A stretch of DNA of 64,000 nt from the NCBI GenBank assembly GCA_964035545.1, contig OZ037766.1, positions 2,215,501 through 2,279,500 on the forward strand, in the 5' to 3' direction. A program made the translations under genes and the position numbers. How positions within the stretch are numbered: the stretch's first letter is position 1; every line of letters begins with the position of its first letter. The stretch is from Bugula neritina (taxonomy: Eukaryota > Bryozoa > Gymnolaemata > Cheilostomatida > Bugulidae). Shown here in pieces: positions 11,029 to 24,499 of this stretch. The notes beneath the pieces were generated by a model that did not search any database, was not told the DNA's origin, and saw only the letters and a program-made list of their open reading frames with translations.

Positions 11029-13925
11029 ATGACAAATGACGATGAGCTACTTGCAGCTCAACAAGAATGGGATGCTATTGCATCAGTTACTATGGCAACC
11101 AAAGATGTCTGTCAAAGTACTTCAAGTAATCAAGGTTTATACAACATAACAGATTTATATTCACACATAATGTTGTAATAAACCAGTTTAGTTTTAAAGT
11201 ATGTTTTCCTTTTTTTGTGTGTAATTGGAATTTGTAGGTGACCATTTGATGGTAGTGCCTTCTAGCCTGTTATCTAGCTCTGTAGCCTTACAGCACTTTA
11301 GAGATCATAGGAGCCTCAGTTTCTATAAGGTGAGCGTGGCTCTACAAATCAGTGACTAATCAGAACACACTTATGGTCCTCAGTCTAGCTAGCTGACTGT
11401 TGGTATAGAAATCTGAAGTTTTGTCACCTGCATATTTTGTGCCATTAAATCTGTTAAGGTTTTAATCAGCTATATGTAAACACTAGCAATGTATTAATAG
11501 GGCACTTTTTCTACATATGTATTTTTATGGTAAGAGGGTTTAATGAAACTCTATCTTTTTAGTGATATAAAAGCTACATACATGCTTTGAAGCATGCAAA
11601 AAGTTATAAATTCTATCACATTTTATGTTCTAATCTTTGTAAGATATTTTCTACACAGTTGTTGACCAGCACTCCATTTCTCAGCATTATTGATAATAAT
11701 GCCAAAATCTATCAGTGGTTAGGAATTACTCAGTCATCTTGAAATATTTATTAAAAATGTAAAGGCACATCTAATTGGTCAGCGTAAACTAAACACAAAT
11801 CAGATTATTTGTTGCATTTTTGGTGCAGAATTTTCTTTTTTCAAATCAAGTTCTTAGCCATGACAGAATTATGATTTACCTATGTACACGTAACATACTT
11901 TTATTTGTGTATAAGTGCCTTAGAAAGGTACATCTGAACATGTTACTGGAAATTACTCTATATTTGCTGTAGCACAATATTAAGCCTGCCGTCCAATACA
12001 CAGGGCTACAAAGCTGCATCCGGAAGCTATTTGGACCGCCCCAACTTCTTGCTGAGTTGGAAGTTGACAGAGACCTTATACTTTCCTTAGCTCTGTGTAA
12101 GTGTCACGAGGATTTTATAGAATGAATTATATTTTGTTTGAGATTCCTGAAAACAGCTGCAAATATTTTAATATTGATAGTTTAGCTTTGAACTGTCGAT
12201 TTTGCCAAGTAATTCAGTTTTTTGTGGTAGTTTTTTTTCTGAAACAAGCAAATGCCAAATTTTTATATAATTTCTAATCTCAATTTATGAAGATAAGCCC
12301 CCCTGGGTAATCCATTTCTCTCTCTCCTATAGGGCAGTTTGACAATGATGACTCGGTGCACACACAGATGATATGGACTATCTACAGACAGCTCACTTCC
12401 TCTGCTGCTGACCCACCCAGGTTCGGCAATCACTGGGACGACATTGGATTCCAAGGTGAGCTTTTTTATTACTTACATCAACTTTATTTTCAGCATTTTT
12501 TTAGCAATTTTTATTTAAACCTACGACTGAAAACTGTGTTTGTTAAAAGAGTTCCTTAGATTTGAAAATTTGGATTTCATTTTCTTTTTTGTGTTGAAAC
12601 TTCATCTTTATTATAATACCCAATCTGGTTCATATATTTGTACTGTTTCTATATATACAGGGACGGATCCAGCAACTGACTTGCGTGGAGGGGGTTGTGC
12701 TAGTCTTATAAACTTACTCTACCTTACAAACACCCCTAGGTTAAAGAGCCTCTCTCAGTCCATGTACACATTGTCTAGACACCCCACACAGGTGAGTTAT
12801 CTAAATCACCTGTGTTATTCTATTTACTTGTCTACGCATGATACTTTCGATTATTGTTTTTGGGTTGACGTTAATTATATGTTTCGGCATTATTTAATGC
12901 TGCCAGATTTACCTATATACTCTGCATGGTGTTTCTCGCTGCAAAGTTGCTATAAATAGATCATCTGTCTTCTGCTTACAGAACTTCCCCTTCAGTATAA
13001 TGAGTATAAATATAACTCGTATTGCATTGCATGCATTGAGAGAACAACTCCTCAACAAACTAGCAAATTCCACTGGTAATCTCATCACAGTATTCAACAA
13101 CTTTTATGTGGCCTGTTTCTTCCATTTATACTTGATATGGCGGGACGAGGGCAAGACCATCCATGATTCTGGTTATGTTATGCAAGGTTGGTGCTAAATT
13201 ATGTGATTCAGAGATTTTAGTAAGTTTCGTGAACCTAAAATGGGATAAATTTATCAATGATTGGCGATTTAATGTTTTTATAATAAATTCATTACATAAA
13301 AGTTATGTTTTATAACTCATTTGTGTGTAAGAAATCAGTATCTAGTTTTATTTGCTAAAGTTATTAATCATGCATTTTAATTAGCTTTAATATTAATATT
13401 TGAAAATCCAAGTTATTTGAGTTTGGTAAATAGTTTTTGGTGTTTTTTGTGCCGGTGGTGGGGGAGGAGAAGTTCTCCTTGCATTCCTTAAAATTCTATG
13501 GTTTCTGCCAAATCTATAGTCTGTTAAAAGGCATTCATCATTCACATTGATTTTTACTATAAAGCAGTAGGACTAGAATTTAGGCAATAGAGTACTTGCC
13601 TATTTGACATTCCTATTAGATACACTGATATTTCTGCAAAGTAGCGTGACTTTATCCATTTATATGGAAAAAATACTCAACACTTTTAGATTTACTAATT
13701 TGCAAAACTGTTTGAATTTGCTTACAAATTGTTAACATCACACATCTGCTATATCTTATATAATTATAGTATATTTACTATGTAGAGACTGAGAACTACT
13801 GCTGCAAGCATGTGTCTGTAGTCATAAAGAAATTAGAAACTTACCTACAGTCTACGCCCAGGGCTAGCGCTGAAAATGCAGAAACTGTGAATACCTTTAC
13901 TAATCTTGACGCCTTCAGCGAGTGA
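11029..13925 (+). CDS. ELMOD3: ELMO domain-containing protein 3
   Basis: Seven exons join in phase: 11029-11134, 11238-11329, 11973-12096, 12333-12455, 12661-12791, 12982-13186 and 13786-13925 (stop TGA). The product is 306 aa. The ELMO domain holds the family signature HWDDIGFQGTDPATDLRGGG, split across exons 4 and 5; its Arg is the residue proposed to act in GAP activity of ELMOD proteins towards ARL/ARF GTPases. The ELMOD3 type is shown by NFPFSIMSINITRIALHALR, FNNFYVACFFHLYLIWRDE and KTIHDSGYVM in exon 6, and by LSFYK...VQYTGLQSCIRKLF ahead of the domain. The start ATG gives MTNDDELLAAQQEWDAIAS. Known role of the family: ARL2/ARF-family GAP, linked to actin and cilia. The ATG is inferred from context; the rest is firm. 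Confidence 0.94.
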
Positions 13926-15107
13926 AGGTATAGCAGTAGGTGTGCTGTTATCTATATTTATTCCAGATGTTTCTATGCTGTAACCAAGCATATATTTTAT
14001 ATAACAATTGCTATTTTGTGTCACACAACCAATCAAGTTTTATCTTGTCTATGTGAATGTTTAGTTATTAATATGCATACGAGGTGTTGGAGTTAACTTC
14101 ACGCTATTTTGTGTCAGTTCTATATTTTATACTGTAGAGAAATTTTAGTCATTTCTTGATATTACAGTTTTATTTATTCGATTGATTTCATGATTTATTG
14201 TCACCATTGTCACTGTTCATCTGTATAGCAGCTGTTTAGCAAGCTAATGGTTTGCTGTAGAAATAATTTTGTCTGATAGCTAGCTGCAGTTATCCTCTCT
14301 CGTATTTATGTTGATGACTCATGTTGGAAAAAATAATTTATGCTACCAATTTTTTTCCTTTTGCCAGTTTTGTTAGGATTAGGAATTATCTGTGATATTT
14401 CATGTCAGAATTTTACTTATTTCAAATTCGTCCAATTACATGACAATATTTTTACAAGTTTGTGTTTTTAGACAATAATGTTATTTTGTGTTTTGGCAGT
14501 TCTGTCCCCTTTATTGTGTTGTATGTCTGGATGTTAAATTATATTTTACTTATTTGGATATGTTACCTTGAAGTGATCTCATTCAACGGAGAATGTATAA
14601 AACTGAATATTATAATAAAACTTACTTTTTATTGTTACTCAAGATATTATAATAATTATATTATACTCCATTTTTCACTGGGGTTACATAACATAAATAA
14701 ACTTAGATGATACTTTATGTTTAGTATTAGTATCTCAATGCACTTGGACTTCCTGCTCTTCAAATTACTTAGATATAGTAAAAGTAAATAGATTAATATT
14801 TTTGATGAGTATTGTTATTGTCTGTATATTATTGTTTTCAAAATAATGGAATTCAGTTCATTGACATGTTTGTTTTCTCATCTATATTTGTAGATTATTT
14901 TCATTAGTGGTTGCATTCAAGTGTGCAATTACACACTGTTGATAATTCATTGAAAACAAGTAAAATGGATTGGTATACTTCATCTCATCATTATGTAATA
15001 GTATAGTGTTTCTATTTACTAGTAAATATCACAATAGAATAACAATATAATATATTTCATGTGCTACAAGAGAGTTGTCACTTGTTAGGAAATTATTTTC
15101 ATCTGTT
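13926..15107. other. Convergent intergenic spacer, no gene seen
   Basis: Lies between the tail-to-tail ends of ELMOD3 (plus) and the 166-aa gene (minus). AT-rich, no repeats of note, and no open frame with splice support. It presumably holds both 3' UTRs. Confidence 0.5.
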
Positions 15108-17606
15108 TTACTTGCCGCCAAAGCAGACTCTTTTTGTTCCTCCTTCCGCACTTTCACTTTTCTCTTCTATGAACACCTCGTTGACGCCTTTGCAGTCTCT
15201 TGGAGCAAAAGATGCTGTGGTAAAAAGAAATTAATGTAGAAAGTTACATCAGTATAGTTAAATGTAAGATGTTTATATGCGAAAGTGTGCATACATTAGT
15301 ACTGCAACATTTGTAAATCGTTATATATATTTTAATTATAAAATAACTACAAATATTGCCTGTACAACTTAGCAATGGCTGAGTTTACCTGTAACCTCTA
15401 GAACCTAGGCCAACTATTAACAGATTAAAACCATGTTATTGCGAATTTTAATGATTGCTTGTTTGAACATTATAAATAGCAACTGCACCATCTTGTTTGT
15501 TGTCAGTTTCTTTTGAAATAACTAAAAATTCAAAAAGTTTGATCAAGAGTGTTTTTGAACAAAATACAATTATAGTTTATATTAAGAGGTAGTTCAAAGT
15601 TACATCCACTCCTGTGAGAACCCCTAATGGTTTTAACTTCGCTTCTTACTACGCACAATATTTTCCAGGACTTTTAGCTTGCAGCATAACAGCAATGGCT
15701 GTGCCTAAGTTTGAACATAAGTCAGTTAAAGCTCTAAGTGTACTTTACTAAGAGTTATGCTGCTAATATTGCAACTATGCTACTGTTGCTATCCTATTCA
15801 ACCACACTTTGATGCAACGATGCAATAATTCGATATAAATATAATAGCAGATTTCCCTAGTTTTACGGCTTGCATTCATGAACATATTCATACATGCACC
15901 TAGTGTAATAGATCAATAAGACTAAATAAGTGTTTTCATTACAATCATGGCGGTGTTCTTACTTGTAGACAATCTGTAAGTCTTAGGGTTGTTCCAGTAG
16001 ACAAAACCATTCCTTGCTCTCCTATTGTAAGAACTTGTGAGGAAAGTTTTCCACCCATTCACAGTCATTGGTCTCTCGGAATGATAACTCCCAGGTGGAT
16101 TTCCATTAAAACACTGGTATAGATAACAGTCAAATTCTCGGGCTAAAGAAATAAAAAAAAGTAAGAACATATATATTAACTGTGCTATCTAGCTGTATTT
16201 GCTGTAATGTTGCATATTACATCTATAAACATATTACAAGATAATAAAGCTCTTTATTTTAATTTCCCAGAGTTTCAAAAATATTTTTAGTGAACTGAAC
16301 AAATATAAAAATAAGTTAAGAGTTGATTCAGCTCAAAAATATGACTGCATACTAATTTCAAAGATTTACAGATGATAGTTTCAACTTACCTGCCCCTTCA
16401 GGAAGTAAGCCAGCCTGTTCCTCAGCCTATAAGATCAAGTATTATAATTTAAATTGTCAGTGATTCTAATATATAGTATAAAAGTTGTATATTACTGGCA
16501 TGTAGCTAAATTAGATAGTTTAAAAGAACATACATTTATATTATAATATAATCTATATTGTACTGTACTGTATTAATACATTCTATACTTCACTATGTTA
16601 TATTGTATCATAACATTGTTGGCATAAAATGCACAACTATAGCTATTTTATTGGAGTTGTGTTCTTACCCGTCTTTTTATTTTGGTCCAGTGGTCACCAG
16701 TTCCAGAGAAGGTCCTGATTGGATCAGACTTGCTCCAAAATGTCATTCTAAATAAATCAGAAAAAATTATTGACATATTTATTTACTGATAAAAAGTATA
16801 ATAATATATGTGTACTTATCAGTTTAATTACGCACACTCACATGCGCACAAAAAAAACTCACACAAGTTTATATAAGTGGCTATCACTGTGGGAACCCTG
16901 ATGGAAAGGGTTTTTGTTAAAGCGGGCTAAGGACTTATTTAAATGAGGTAGAAAAGCAATTATGACTGGATGCTCTTCCTAACATCACCAATAACCCCTA
17001 GACCGGCCACAGCTGCTCCCTATACATGCACGAGGACACACATGATTATTGATTGAGACTTATATTTTAGAGTTCTACTTACGATGATCTACGAGGATGT
17101 ATGTTGCTAAAAGTACATTCGTCTATGCATGCACACGCTTTCTTCATATTGAACTTATCCTTTTCTATTGAGCTTGGAGTTATAATAATAAACTAAATTG
17201 ATCTTGTAAATGAATGAATTAATGCATGTATATTTGCTGTATATATAACTACATGCCATATGCTACTGCAACTACCAACTCATAACATGGAATACATTTT
17301 AAATGAATGATTGTTGAAAATAACCAAAATATTACCATTATTGCATTTTTGGAAGTTTTAACCTAAAATATTTCAGACGAATGGTATTTAGTGAAACTTA
17401 AGTAGCTAATTTTGTAAGGCTGAACTACTTTTAACCTGTCACTGACAGTAGAAGTTGCACAAGATGCAGCCGTAATGGTTTGCAAATTATATATGTCTAT
17501 AATTTGCGTGCTAGGCTGAGAAAGTGTTGTGTAGCAGAGTTGGCTACTCATGTTTACATAAAAACAAAAAGTAGACAACTCTTACTAAGGAGTCCATGTA
17601 CTTCAT
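15108..17606 (-). CDS. Unrecognised conserved-looking 166-aa protein
   Basis: Minus-strand exons: 17586-17606 (MKYMDSL), 17083-17159, 16669-16747, 16390-16426, 15963-16142 and 15108-15214 (stop TAA). All splice phases agree. The protein reads MKYMDSL then DKFNMKKACACIDECTFSNI, then FWSKSDPIRTFSGTGDHWTK, a Tyr/Trp/Asn-rich middle (CYLYQCFNGNPPGSYHSERP, NGWKTFLTSSYNRRARNGF, VYWNNPKTYRLS), and a charged tail ending RVCFGGK. It has no signal peptide or membrane segment. Short, aromatic, Pro/Arg/Asn-rich proteins of this build are common among ciliary microtubule inner proteins, but I recognise no family and that idea is inference only. The first exon is the weakest part: its acceptor (AAAAG before GATAAG) has a poor pyrimidine tract, and translation could start at ATG 17147 instead. 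Confidence 0.72.
16868..17024 (-). mobile_element. SINE copy 1 (tRNA-derived family, internally deleted)
   Basis: Aligns closely with the copy at 43592-43796: shared blocks include AAAGGGTTTTTGTTAAAGCG, CTTATTTAAATGA and TGGATGCTCTTCCTAACATC. It lacks most of the tRNA-like head including the B box, as a deletion joins the body directly to CCCCTAGACC. It sits in an intron of the 166-aa gene and reads on the minus strand. Confidence 0.85.
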
Positions 17607-19640
17607 GACACGAGCGGTAACCAATCATGACCAGTCAACCGTGAAATGTGGTAGCGGTAAGCTGATGCGGCATACAATATTTCAGTTTCAAAGGTGTAAA
17701 CAGGTGGGAATGCTAAAGCTGTGTGCTTTTAATGATTATGAATAAATTAACGTTTCTTTGTGAATTGTTTATCTCGCTAAGATAATACAATTTTGATTAC
17801 AGCTACTATTTCTTCTATTGATTGGAAATACGTTAACCGAAAAGGAATATTATTCTTAGACCAGCATATTCGGTGACAGTCTTCAAGTTCAACTTGACCA
17901 ACAGAATACTGGTACAGACCGTTGATACTGTTTTCTTTCCGGACCCGGTAAGTTTCCAGTCGTTTATCTTGAAAATGTAGACATGTAGGTTGACTCGTCT
18001 AGTGTATTACAATTTACTACAGTATCAAATCTACTTAGATAACTATTTTGATTAGCCAGGGTCTTCAACTTTAACTTTTACTTTCAGTCTGACTAGGACT
18101 ATAAGGAGTAGGTTTGGAGCTTTACAGTGATGGCTTTATTTTACAGACCGCCTTACGGCTTACAATTTCAGTTTTATGCTACTAATACTTTAAGTTTATC
18201 ACTATTATTAATAGTAATAGTGACACTCTAATACTATGACTATTACAGTATTAGTATTAGTATTACTATTGGTATCTGAAAAATTGTAACTTGAGCTTCA
18301 CATCTAGTTCTACCTCACTAAATAAAATTGCCTGCATGATGATGATTATTTTTAATTTTCTTCTAAAAAGGTGCTAGTTTACTTGTGTAAATATTAATTA
18401 TACCGGTGATGCAATTTTTATTCCTAATTAAATTCCCTGTATGAATTGACATTTTTATTCAAAACATATTATCTACTGTAAATTATAATTATGGTCTCCA
18501 CTGGGATCATAATTATAATATATTATAAAGTTGATGGTAATGACTACATCATTAGAAATTTCTAGTGATACAATAGCTCATTGAAAAAGTGGTAGTTGAT
18601 CTTAATTTTTAACTTTGCCAACTTATTATAGCCTAAGTTTATGCCATTGTATATCAGATGCCAAATTTAGGTTTTCATGCAATGGGTAAACTTTTGAGGT
18701 TTATATAATTTATCTATTTGTTTCTACATGTGTAATGATCATGTTATTATATACATTTTACTGTCTTTAAGTTTACGTAATATTAGTAACTGCAATCTGT
18801 AAAGTGACTGCAAGCTCATACAATGCTATTAAATTGTGGATTACTATATCAATTTCAGTACATCAATTTCATATCATATTGATGATACTTTGCTAAAGAC
18901 TTCTCTACTCAACTATCTCTACATGTAAACATTTTACCCTGCAGAAGAATATTAGTCTATACAGTGTGTTTTCCTTCTTAATGGATTCCACTCATCACTG
19001 TGATTGATTTTCTAAGCCTAAATCTATTACATAATTAGTGTATTGAAAGCTAGTAGGGAATAAGGAGGCAGCAGCAACAGCAATAGCTTCAGCTCTCTAC
19101 TCTTATGAACAAGTTAGGGGACGTGATCATACTATACCCTTATCAGTGTTGAAGCCTAAGTCATCCATTTGATGGCTGGTTATTGATTTTGTACTCGTTT
19201 AGTTCTTCGAAATCAATGATGCCTTAGAATTGAATAATTTTGTTACTCCTAATTGCCTCTGAGGGAACTGCATGCAAATACCAGTTCTATGCCATCTTTC
19301 TTGTCTTATATATGATGTAGTAATTCCTTTAGTGACTTATTTGGAGGCAAATTGTCTGAAAAACCTGGATTTATGCCTCAAGCACAATGATGTTGTAGTG
19401 ATTTAAACCGTAGAAGTTAGCTTTTTACTAAAGAGAATTTACCAATTGATTTTTTTAGTGAATTAGAAATATAAGATTCTATACCAGCTATTGGTATACT
19501 GTAGGGATAGAAATGCAAGTAGCTATGCTATATAAAAATTACATAAGAATACAAGATGGTTTGGTAAATTGAGAGCAAAAGTTTTCTAGTAATAAAGTGT
19601 TTCTGTGTGGATATCTTTACCATGTAGCATTTATCAACAG
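17607..19640. promoter_or_regulatory. Divergent region and possible 5' untranslated exon of the tau-type gene
   Basis: Between the minus-strand 166-aa gene and the plus-strand tau-type gene. A CCAAT motif lies near 17620. A good donor (GGACCCG then GTAAGT) ends at 17947 and could close a non-coding first exon, to be spliced to the acceptor TTATCAACAG at 19640. From 18050 to 18300 the DNA is degenerate ACTATTA/TAGTATT repeat. The rest shows nothing. Confidence 0.35.
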
Positions 19641-19723
19641 GTGCTGCTGATCAGAGAAACTGCTGCCATAGCTGACTCAAGATGACTGATGTCATAGTGC
19701 AGTCAGAAGCTCATCTAGATGAG
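19641..19723 (+). CDS. Possible alternative first coding exon of the tau-type gene
   Basis: An acceptor (TTATCAACAG) and a donor (GAG then GTTAGT) bound an exon with ATG at 19682 encoding MTDVIVQSEAHLDE, ending in phase 0. It is phase-compatible with an internal acceptor at 24520 (ATTGCAG before CCT), which would replace the first seven residues of the downstream start, and with the first repeat exon at 26957. The similar opening words (MTDV here, MTDD at 24500) are suggestive but short. No transcript support. Confidence 0.4.
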
Positions 19724-19775
19724 GTTAGTAGATAATATCTTCCATATCCTGTTCCTGCAGTACCATATGACCTAA

Positions 19776-19907
19776 CTTGTCATGTGACTTGCCTTGTCAT
19801 GTGACTTACCTTGTCATGTGACTTACCTTGTCATGTGACTTACCTTGTCATGTGACTTACCTTGTCATGTGACTTGCCTTGTCATGTGACTGGCCGTGTC
19901 ACATTTG
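19776..19907. repeat. 17-bp tandem array carrying an E-box in each unit
   Basis: Unit CTTGTCATGTGACTTAC repeated at 19776, 19793, 19810, 19827, 19844, 19861 and 19878, with a degraded eighth unit. Each unit contains CATGTG within TCATGTGAC, an E-box/M-box-like core. It lies just downstream of the possible tau first exon. Confidence 0.95.
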
Positions 19908-22900
19908 ACTTGACTTTCCACTCATGTGAATGAACATTTCGAAACTAGCTTAGGTTTCTAATAGAAGGTTGGGTTCCAATTACCAGGGACAAGGGAATGA
20001 TAGTTTCTCACCCAACAGTTAAACTGTTGTATACTAGAATTCAGGCTTACCTATATTGTTTTAGGTAAAAATTATAATTTCATACCCAGTTCTCATCTAC
20101 ATACAATTTGTTGACCTATCACAATCCATCAGAACTTGTCATAGATAATTAAATTATCAAGTATAAATTTGTAAGAATTAATAATTGATGCAAAGCCACC
20201 AAGTTCCAAACCACTGACTCCAACTTGACAAAAGATTTCTCAAGGTGTGCAACCACCTGACTGGCATCTGATGGCTGGTGTCAAATGACACTAATATGAC
20301 ACTCTGATGTTGGGGTGTGATTACAAGACCACCCCTGAGACAATGCATTCTGTCACCTCACTCTACAACTATACAATAATCTGGAAAGCAACTCCTATTT
20401 CAAAGACAGGCCGAAGCAGGTAGTTGAAAAGAGAGTAGCGAAGGGGAAAATGACACTCAAAATAAATGCAAATGATTAAGTTTTCTTAATCTATTAGTTT
20501 TTTTATCGCTGTTTACACGCCTTCATTGATATTGGTTCTACTTCCCCATGCATGAAAATGTAGTGGAATAGTCCAGTAGTATCTACTCTATGAATAACAC
20601 CGAAGATTGAATTGTGTTGTGGTTATGGTTTTCCCTAGGTAGTTTGTGAAACAGAGCTGCTTGTGGGAATTAGCTAAATTTGAGAGCATCCTTCATTTCT
20701 GCCACAAACTCATTGTGAATATAGTAAATATGTTAGGCAAACCTTATTTTAAACTGGTACCATATATATACCCTGTGTTATTCTATAACCTTTGTTGTAC
20801 CACCCATGGGAAACACTGCCCCACAGTGTAAATAAATGGGAAGATACAGTAGTAGACTCTTAGGAACTAAAAATATGCACTAGAACTCTGTGGTTTCAGG
20901 TATGAAGTTAATTGCTTTGTGGTGTTGAGAGGGTAAAGACTAGACGTGCTGTTACAACTAGTAGTAGCTGGTAGAATTTATGATGACTTAGAGTCTTAGA
21001 CTTTAGAGAGACAGTTTACTAGGGACTAGACAAACAGTAGGCTCTGGTGTAGATACTGCAGTTTACACTTTTTTCATTTTATGAAAAATGTACTTTCTTT
21101 GTTCAATTTTTTGTGCATAGTTTCGGCTGAATTTTGCAACAATCGGTTTGTTCACTGATTCTACTTTTTGACTGAACTTCAATTGGATGTTTTGTAACAA
21201 AGAATTGAAAAACTTCCGTATGACTGAGTTTTTGCTATCCTAACACGCTGGAGGTAGTAGAGTAGGAATATACGGAGCAGGTATTGCTACTTTCAAAGCG
21301 TTCTGCACACAAATGTCTAGCTACTGTACAGTTACTGTCCTTCAACACTGCTTGCTACTATTCACTGTTAAATGTCAATTGTTACAAGCATGTCTTGTAC
21401 AGTACTACTCGAGTATCACCATTGTTAACCTGTTTACTTATCAGCTGTCGAGATTATATTGGCAGCATGCTGGGCTGCAAGTGAATGATTGAGTTGACAG
21501 CTCTATTGGCTTACATCAATTCAATTTTTCTCCTCTAATCTTTCAGTATCATTCCATGAAAACTTCTAGAAGGCATCTTCCAGTGACATGAAACATTATT
21601 TGTCAGTTGGACTCATAAAATTCACTGCTATTTCTTCTTACAGACCTGAAATATGTTTTCTAATGAATGTTGTACTTGGAGAGTGGTTATAGTTGAAGAG
21701 TTATTACAGCTGCAGTACTGCGTTTACTTAAGCGTATACACACTTATCTCTTCACAAACTAGATGTGCCTTTGTAACAATCAACCTATCCCGTAATAAAA
21801 CAATACAAAAGACATTATTTTTTTATTTACAGTGTAGTTGAGTGTTTATGGTGGGCGTCCACCTGCACTTGAGTTGTTTGTGTTTCTACTTCACTGATAT
21901 TATCTTGTGCAGATTTAGTGGAAGAAAGTCATGGAATTCTGAACAAATCAAGCTTTTTCTGACCCTAGAATAAAGTATTTTAATAGGTCATCTATACTTG
22001 ATGTATACATTCAAATATAAGCTACATTAGTGCAAATTAGAACAAACTTGGTTTAACATTAAATGGAGAAAGGGAATATAACAAACTTAATTTAGAGTTA
22101 AAATATGGAGAAAGGGGAAATATTTTTAGTAGTGGGTGTGTCCAGCTGTGACATCACTAAGTTGCCAGTCTAGTAGCTCAACAAATCTATGGCTTTACCC
22201 TACAGAAGCATGGAACTGTGTAACACAGGAGTTGTGTTGCCCCTCCTCAAGTGACAAGCAATGCATACATTACATTTATTCACCTCCTCAGTTTGCCTGT
22301 ATAATTCTCAACAACATTCCTACATGTGTACTTCTCATTACTAAGTTCTAGTATAGATAAGTATTTAAGTAGTATACACTACGTGTGTATATTTTGGTAT
22401 AAGTATTTTGGCATCTGCATTCTAGAATGAACACATTATCTCGTGTTGTTATGGCAGTAAACATTATGCAACATCTGTTATATGCTGTATTTGTTCTACC
22501 TATCTACTACAACTAGCAGTGTAGCTATCAATACTTATACTAGGTGACCTCTGATAACTGTTGATTGCTGCCGTGGCAGCAGGTCATTACTCGAGTGTAT
22601 ACAAATATTAATACTTCAGCCAACTGTAATTTCTCCCTTTACGTAATCTATTATGTAGTATTATATCTAGTGCGGCAAATGAAATTTGCTTTTTTTAACA
22701 AAAAGATATTTGAAAAGCTGTCAGAAAATATGTAAAGGCAACTGTGGCTGGGTTATCACGCTCCCCTTTAGTTGATTATTACACTGAGGCTACGATAATT
22801 TCTCTGTTTGTTTACTATACTCTTTATGGGCCATTACAGCTTGCATTGAAAGCTTTAAGAATGAATTATGAAATACCCTTTAGATGTATGACCACAAAGA

Positions 22901-23659
22901 ATGACTTTTATAGTTTCCACATGTCGTATTATTACAAGGCAATTAATAATTATATACCAGTACTTTGACTATTATATTTAGAAGCAAGCAAACCACTATT
23001 AATAAACATTATACTTCTATATGACTTTATTCTAAGGACTGTTTGTACTACAATGGACATTCTTCAACAAGAGTTAATAGCATGGCTGGAAGTTAAAAAT
23101 TAAATTACTAGCTGTATATGCACAGATTTTTAATATCACCATCATTTATTCTTTTATTAGATGCAATTATGTCAGTCATGATTAGCCTGAGTTTGTAAAT
23201 TGTAGTCTGAGGTAAATTTTCTTTACCTTATAACCCCAATCTACATACATCAAAACTAATGCTATATAAATTAATACAAATTGTGTCTCAAAGATTGGAA
23301 TGAACACTTTACCACTGTTTAGGGAGGGAAAACTCCCCAATTGCTATTAATATATATACACTTCAACAGTGTCCCAACTCTACAGGATGTTCCCCTTAGC
23401 TGTTAGACAGTTGACAGGAAATTGATAGTTGCAGAAGTGGCTTCGACACAGCACCGCATCAAAAGATTGAATCATATAACAAACAGAATGTATTAGCTAT
23501 TCTGTATCTTCAACAGTCTGCAGTTATTTGCTGCTGGTATTTGGTTTGTCTAAAGTTGTGTTGTTATACACCAATAGTTCATGTCCACATAAACATCTGT
23601 TAGTGTGCTATGTCAACACGTGTACACCACAAAGATTTTTAAGGGTAAGGTTAGGAAAA

Positions 23660-23930
23660 TACTGGCCCTAAGACAAGCTACTCTCTCTGTTTAGTGTCTT
23701 CACACTCCCCCTGAGAGTTTCTGTTTGTTGTCTCCACCCCTGTGAGGGGTTCTGTGTATAGGGGGTTATAAGTTGGCTAAGCACAGTGTCACCCACCACT
23801 GGTAACCTGGTTTGAGACTTTTGTTTATAGCTATCGATAGAGCTAGTGATATCAAATACTCTTTTCCACACCGCCAATAGATTCCCAACACTAAACTTGT
23901 GTTCTAACCACTGAACCAAGACTCTCTCTA
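23660..23930 (-). mobile_element. Possible degraded tRNA-derived SINE
   Basis: Read on the minus strand, TGGTTCAGTGGTTAGAA near 23903-23920 looks like a tRNA A box. About 45 bp further on, AGTATTTGATATC is a weak match to a B box. No second copy was found in the window, so this is only a resemblance. Confidence 0.3.
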
Positions 23931-24000
23931 TTGCATAACTTTTACACCAAATGCTGTAACTTGAATTTTAAACTGCTGATGGAGGTGAGCAGTTATATAT

Positions 24001-24044
24001 ATATAGAAACTTCACAGACACAGTGCACTGTGAAGTTTCTATAT
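24001..24044. repeat. Perfect 17-bp inverted repeat (hairpin)
   Basis: ATATAGAAACTTCACAG at 24001-24017 is matched by its exact reverse complement at 24028-24044 with a 10-nt loop. Possibly a small palindromic element or an RNA hairpin in the tau 5' intron. Confidence 0.9.
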
Positions 24045-24499
24045 GTCTTTTCCAACCAGTGTCTCCTTTCGGTATTACTTTTCGAATTCTGTATCTGTCA
24101 AAGAGTTACAAGAATTTTATACACTACTGTATATAAACTCTGTGCAGCCACATGTGTGTCTAAATGCAAAGACACTGTAGGTCAGCATTGGCAGCTTCAT
24201 ATGTACTCAGCACAAAGCAAAATATTGACAGTATACCAATGCCTTTACTACCCCTCCTGACTACTACACTTGTGCCAGAAGTGGTCTTTAATTTTAAATT
24301 AAAGGCAGTTTGTTTCAAGTATCATTTAGAAACTTTAAATTTCTAAATCTTTCACTAAAAGTGGTTCCCAGTATGTTGATGACTTTGAAGTTCACATCTT
24401 GATTATTGGTTCATATAAAATTTTGTTTACCCAGACTATTAGATTTCATCTCTCCATCAATTTATTGATTTTAATTTTTATAGTGTTACATAAAGTATA

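Larger units (their letters stand above)
19908..24499. other. Long intron or upstream region of the tau-type gene, no gene seen
   Basis: About 4.6 kb with several chance open frames but none with coding character or splice support. It holds a 17-bp perfect inverted repeat at 24001-24044 and a possible degraded SINE at about 23660-23930. Otherwise nothing is visible. Confidence 0.45.
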
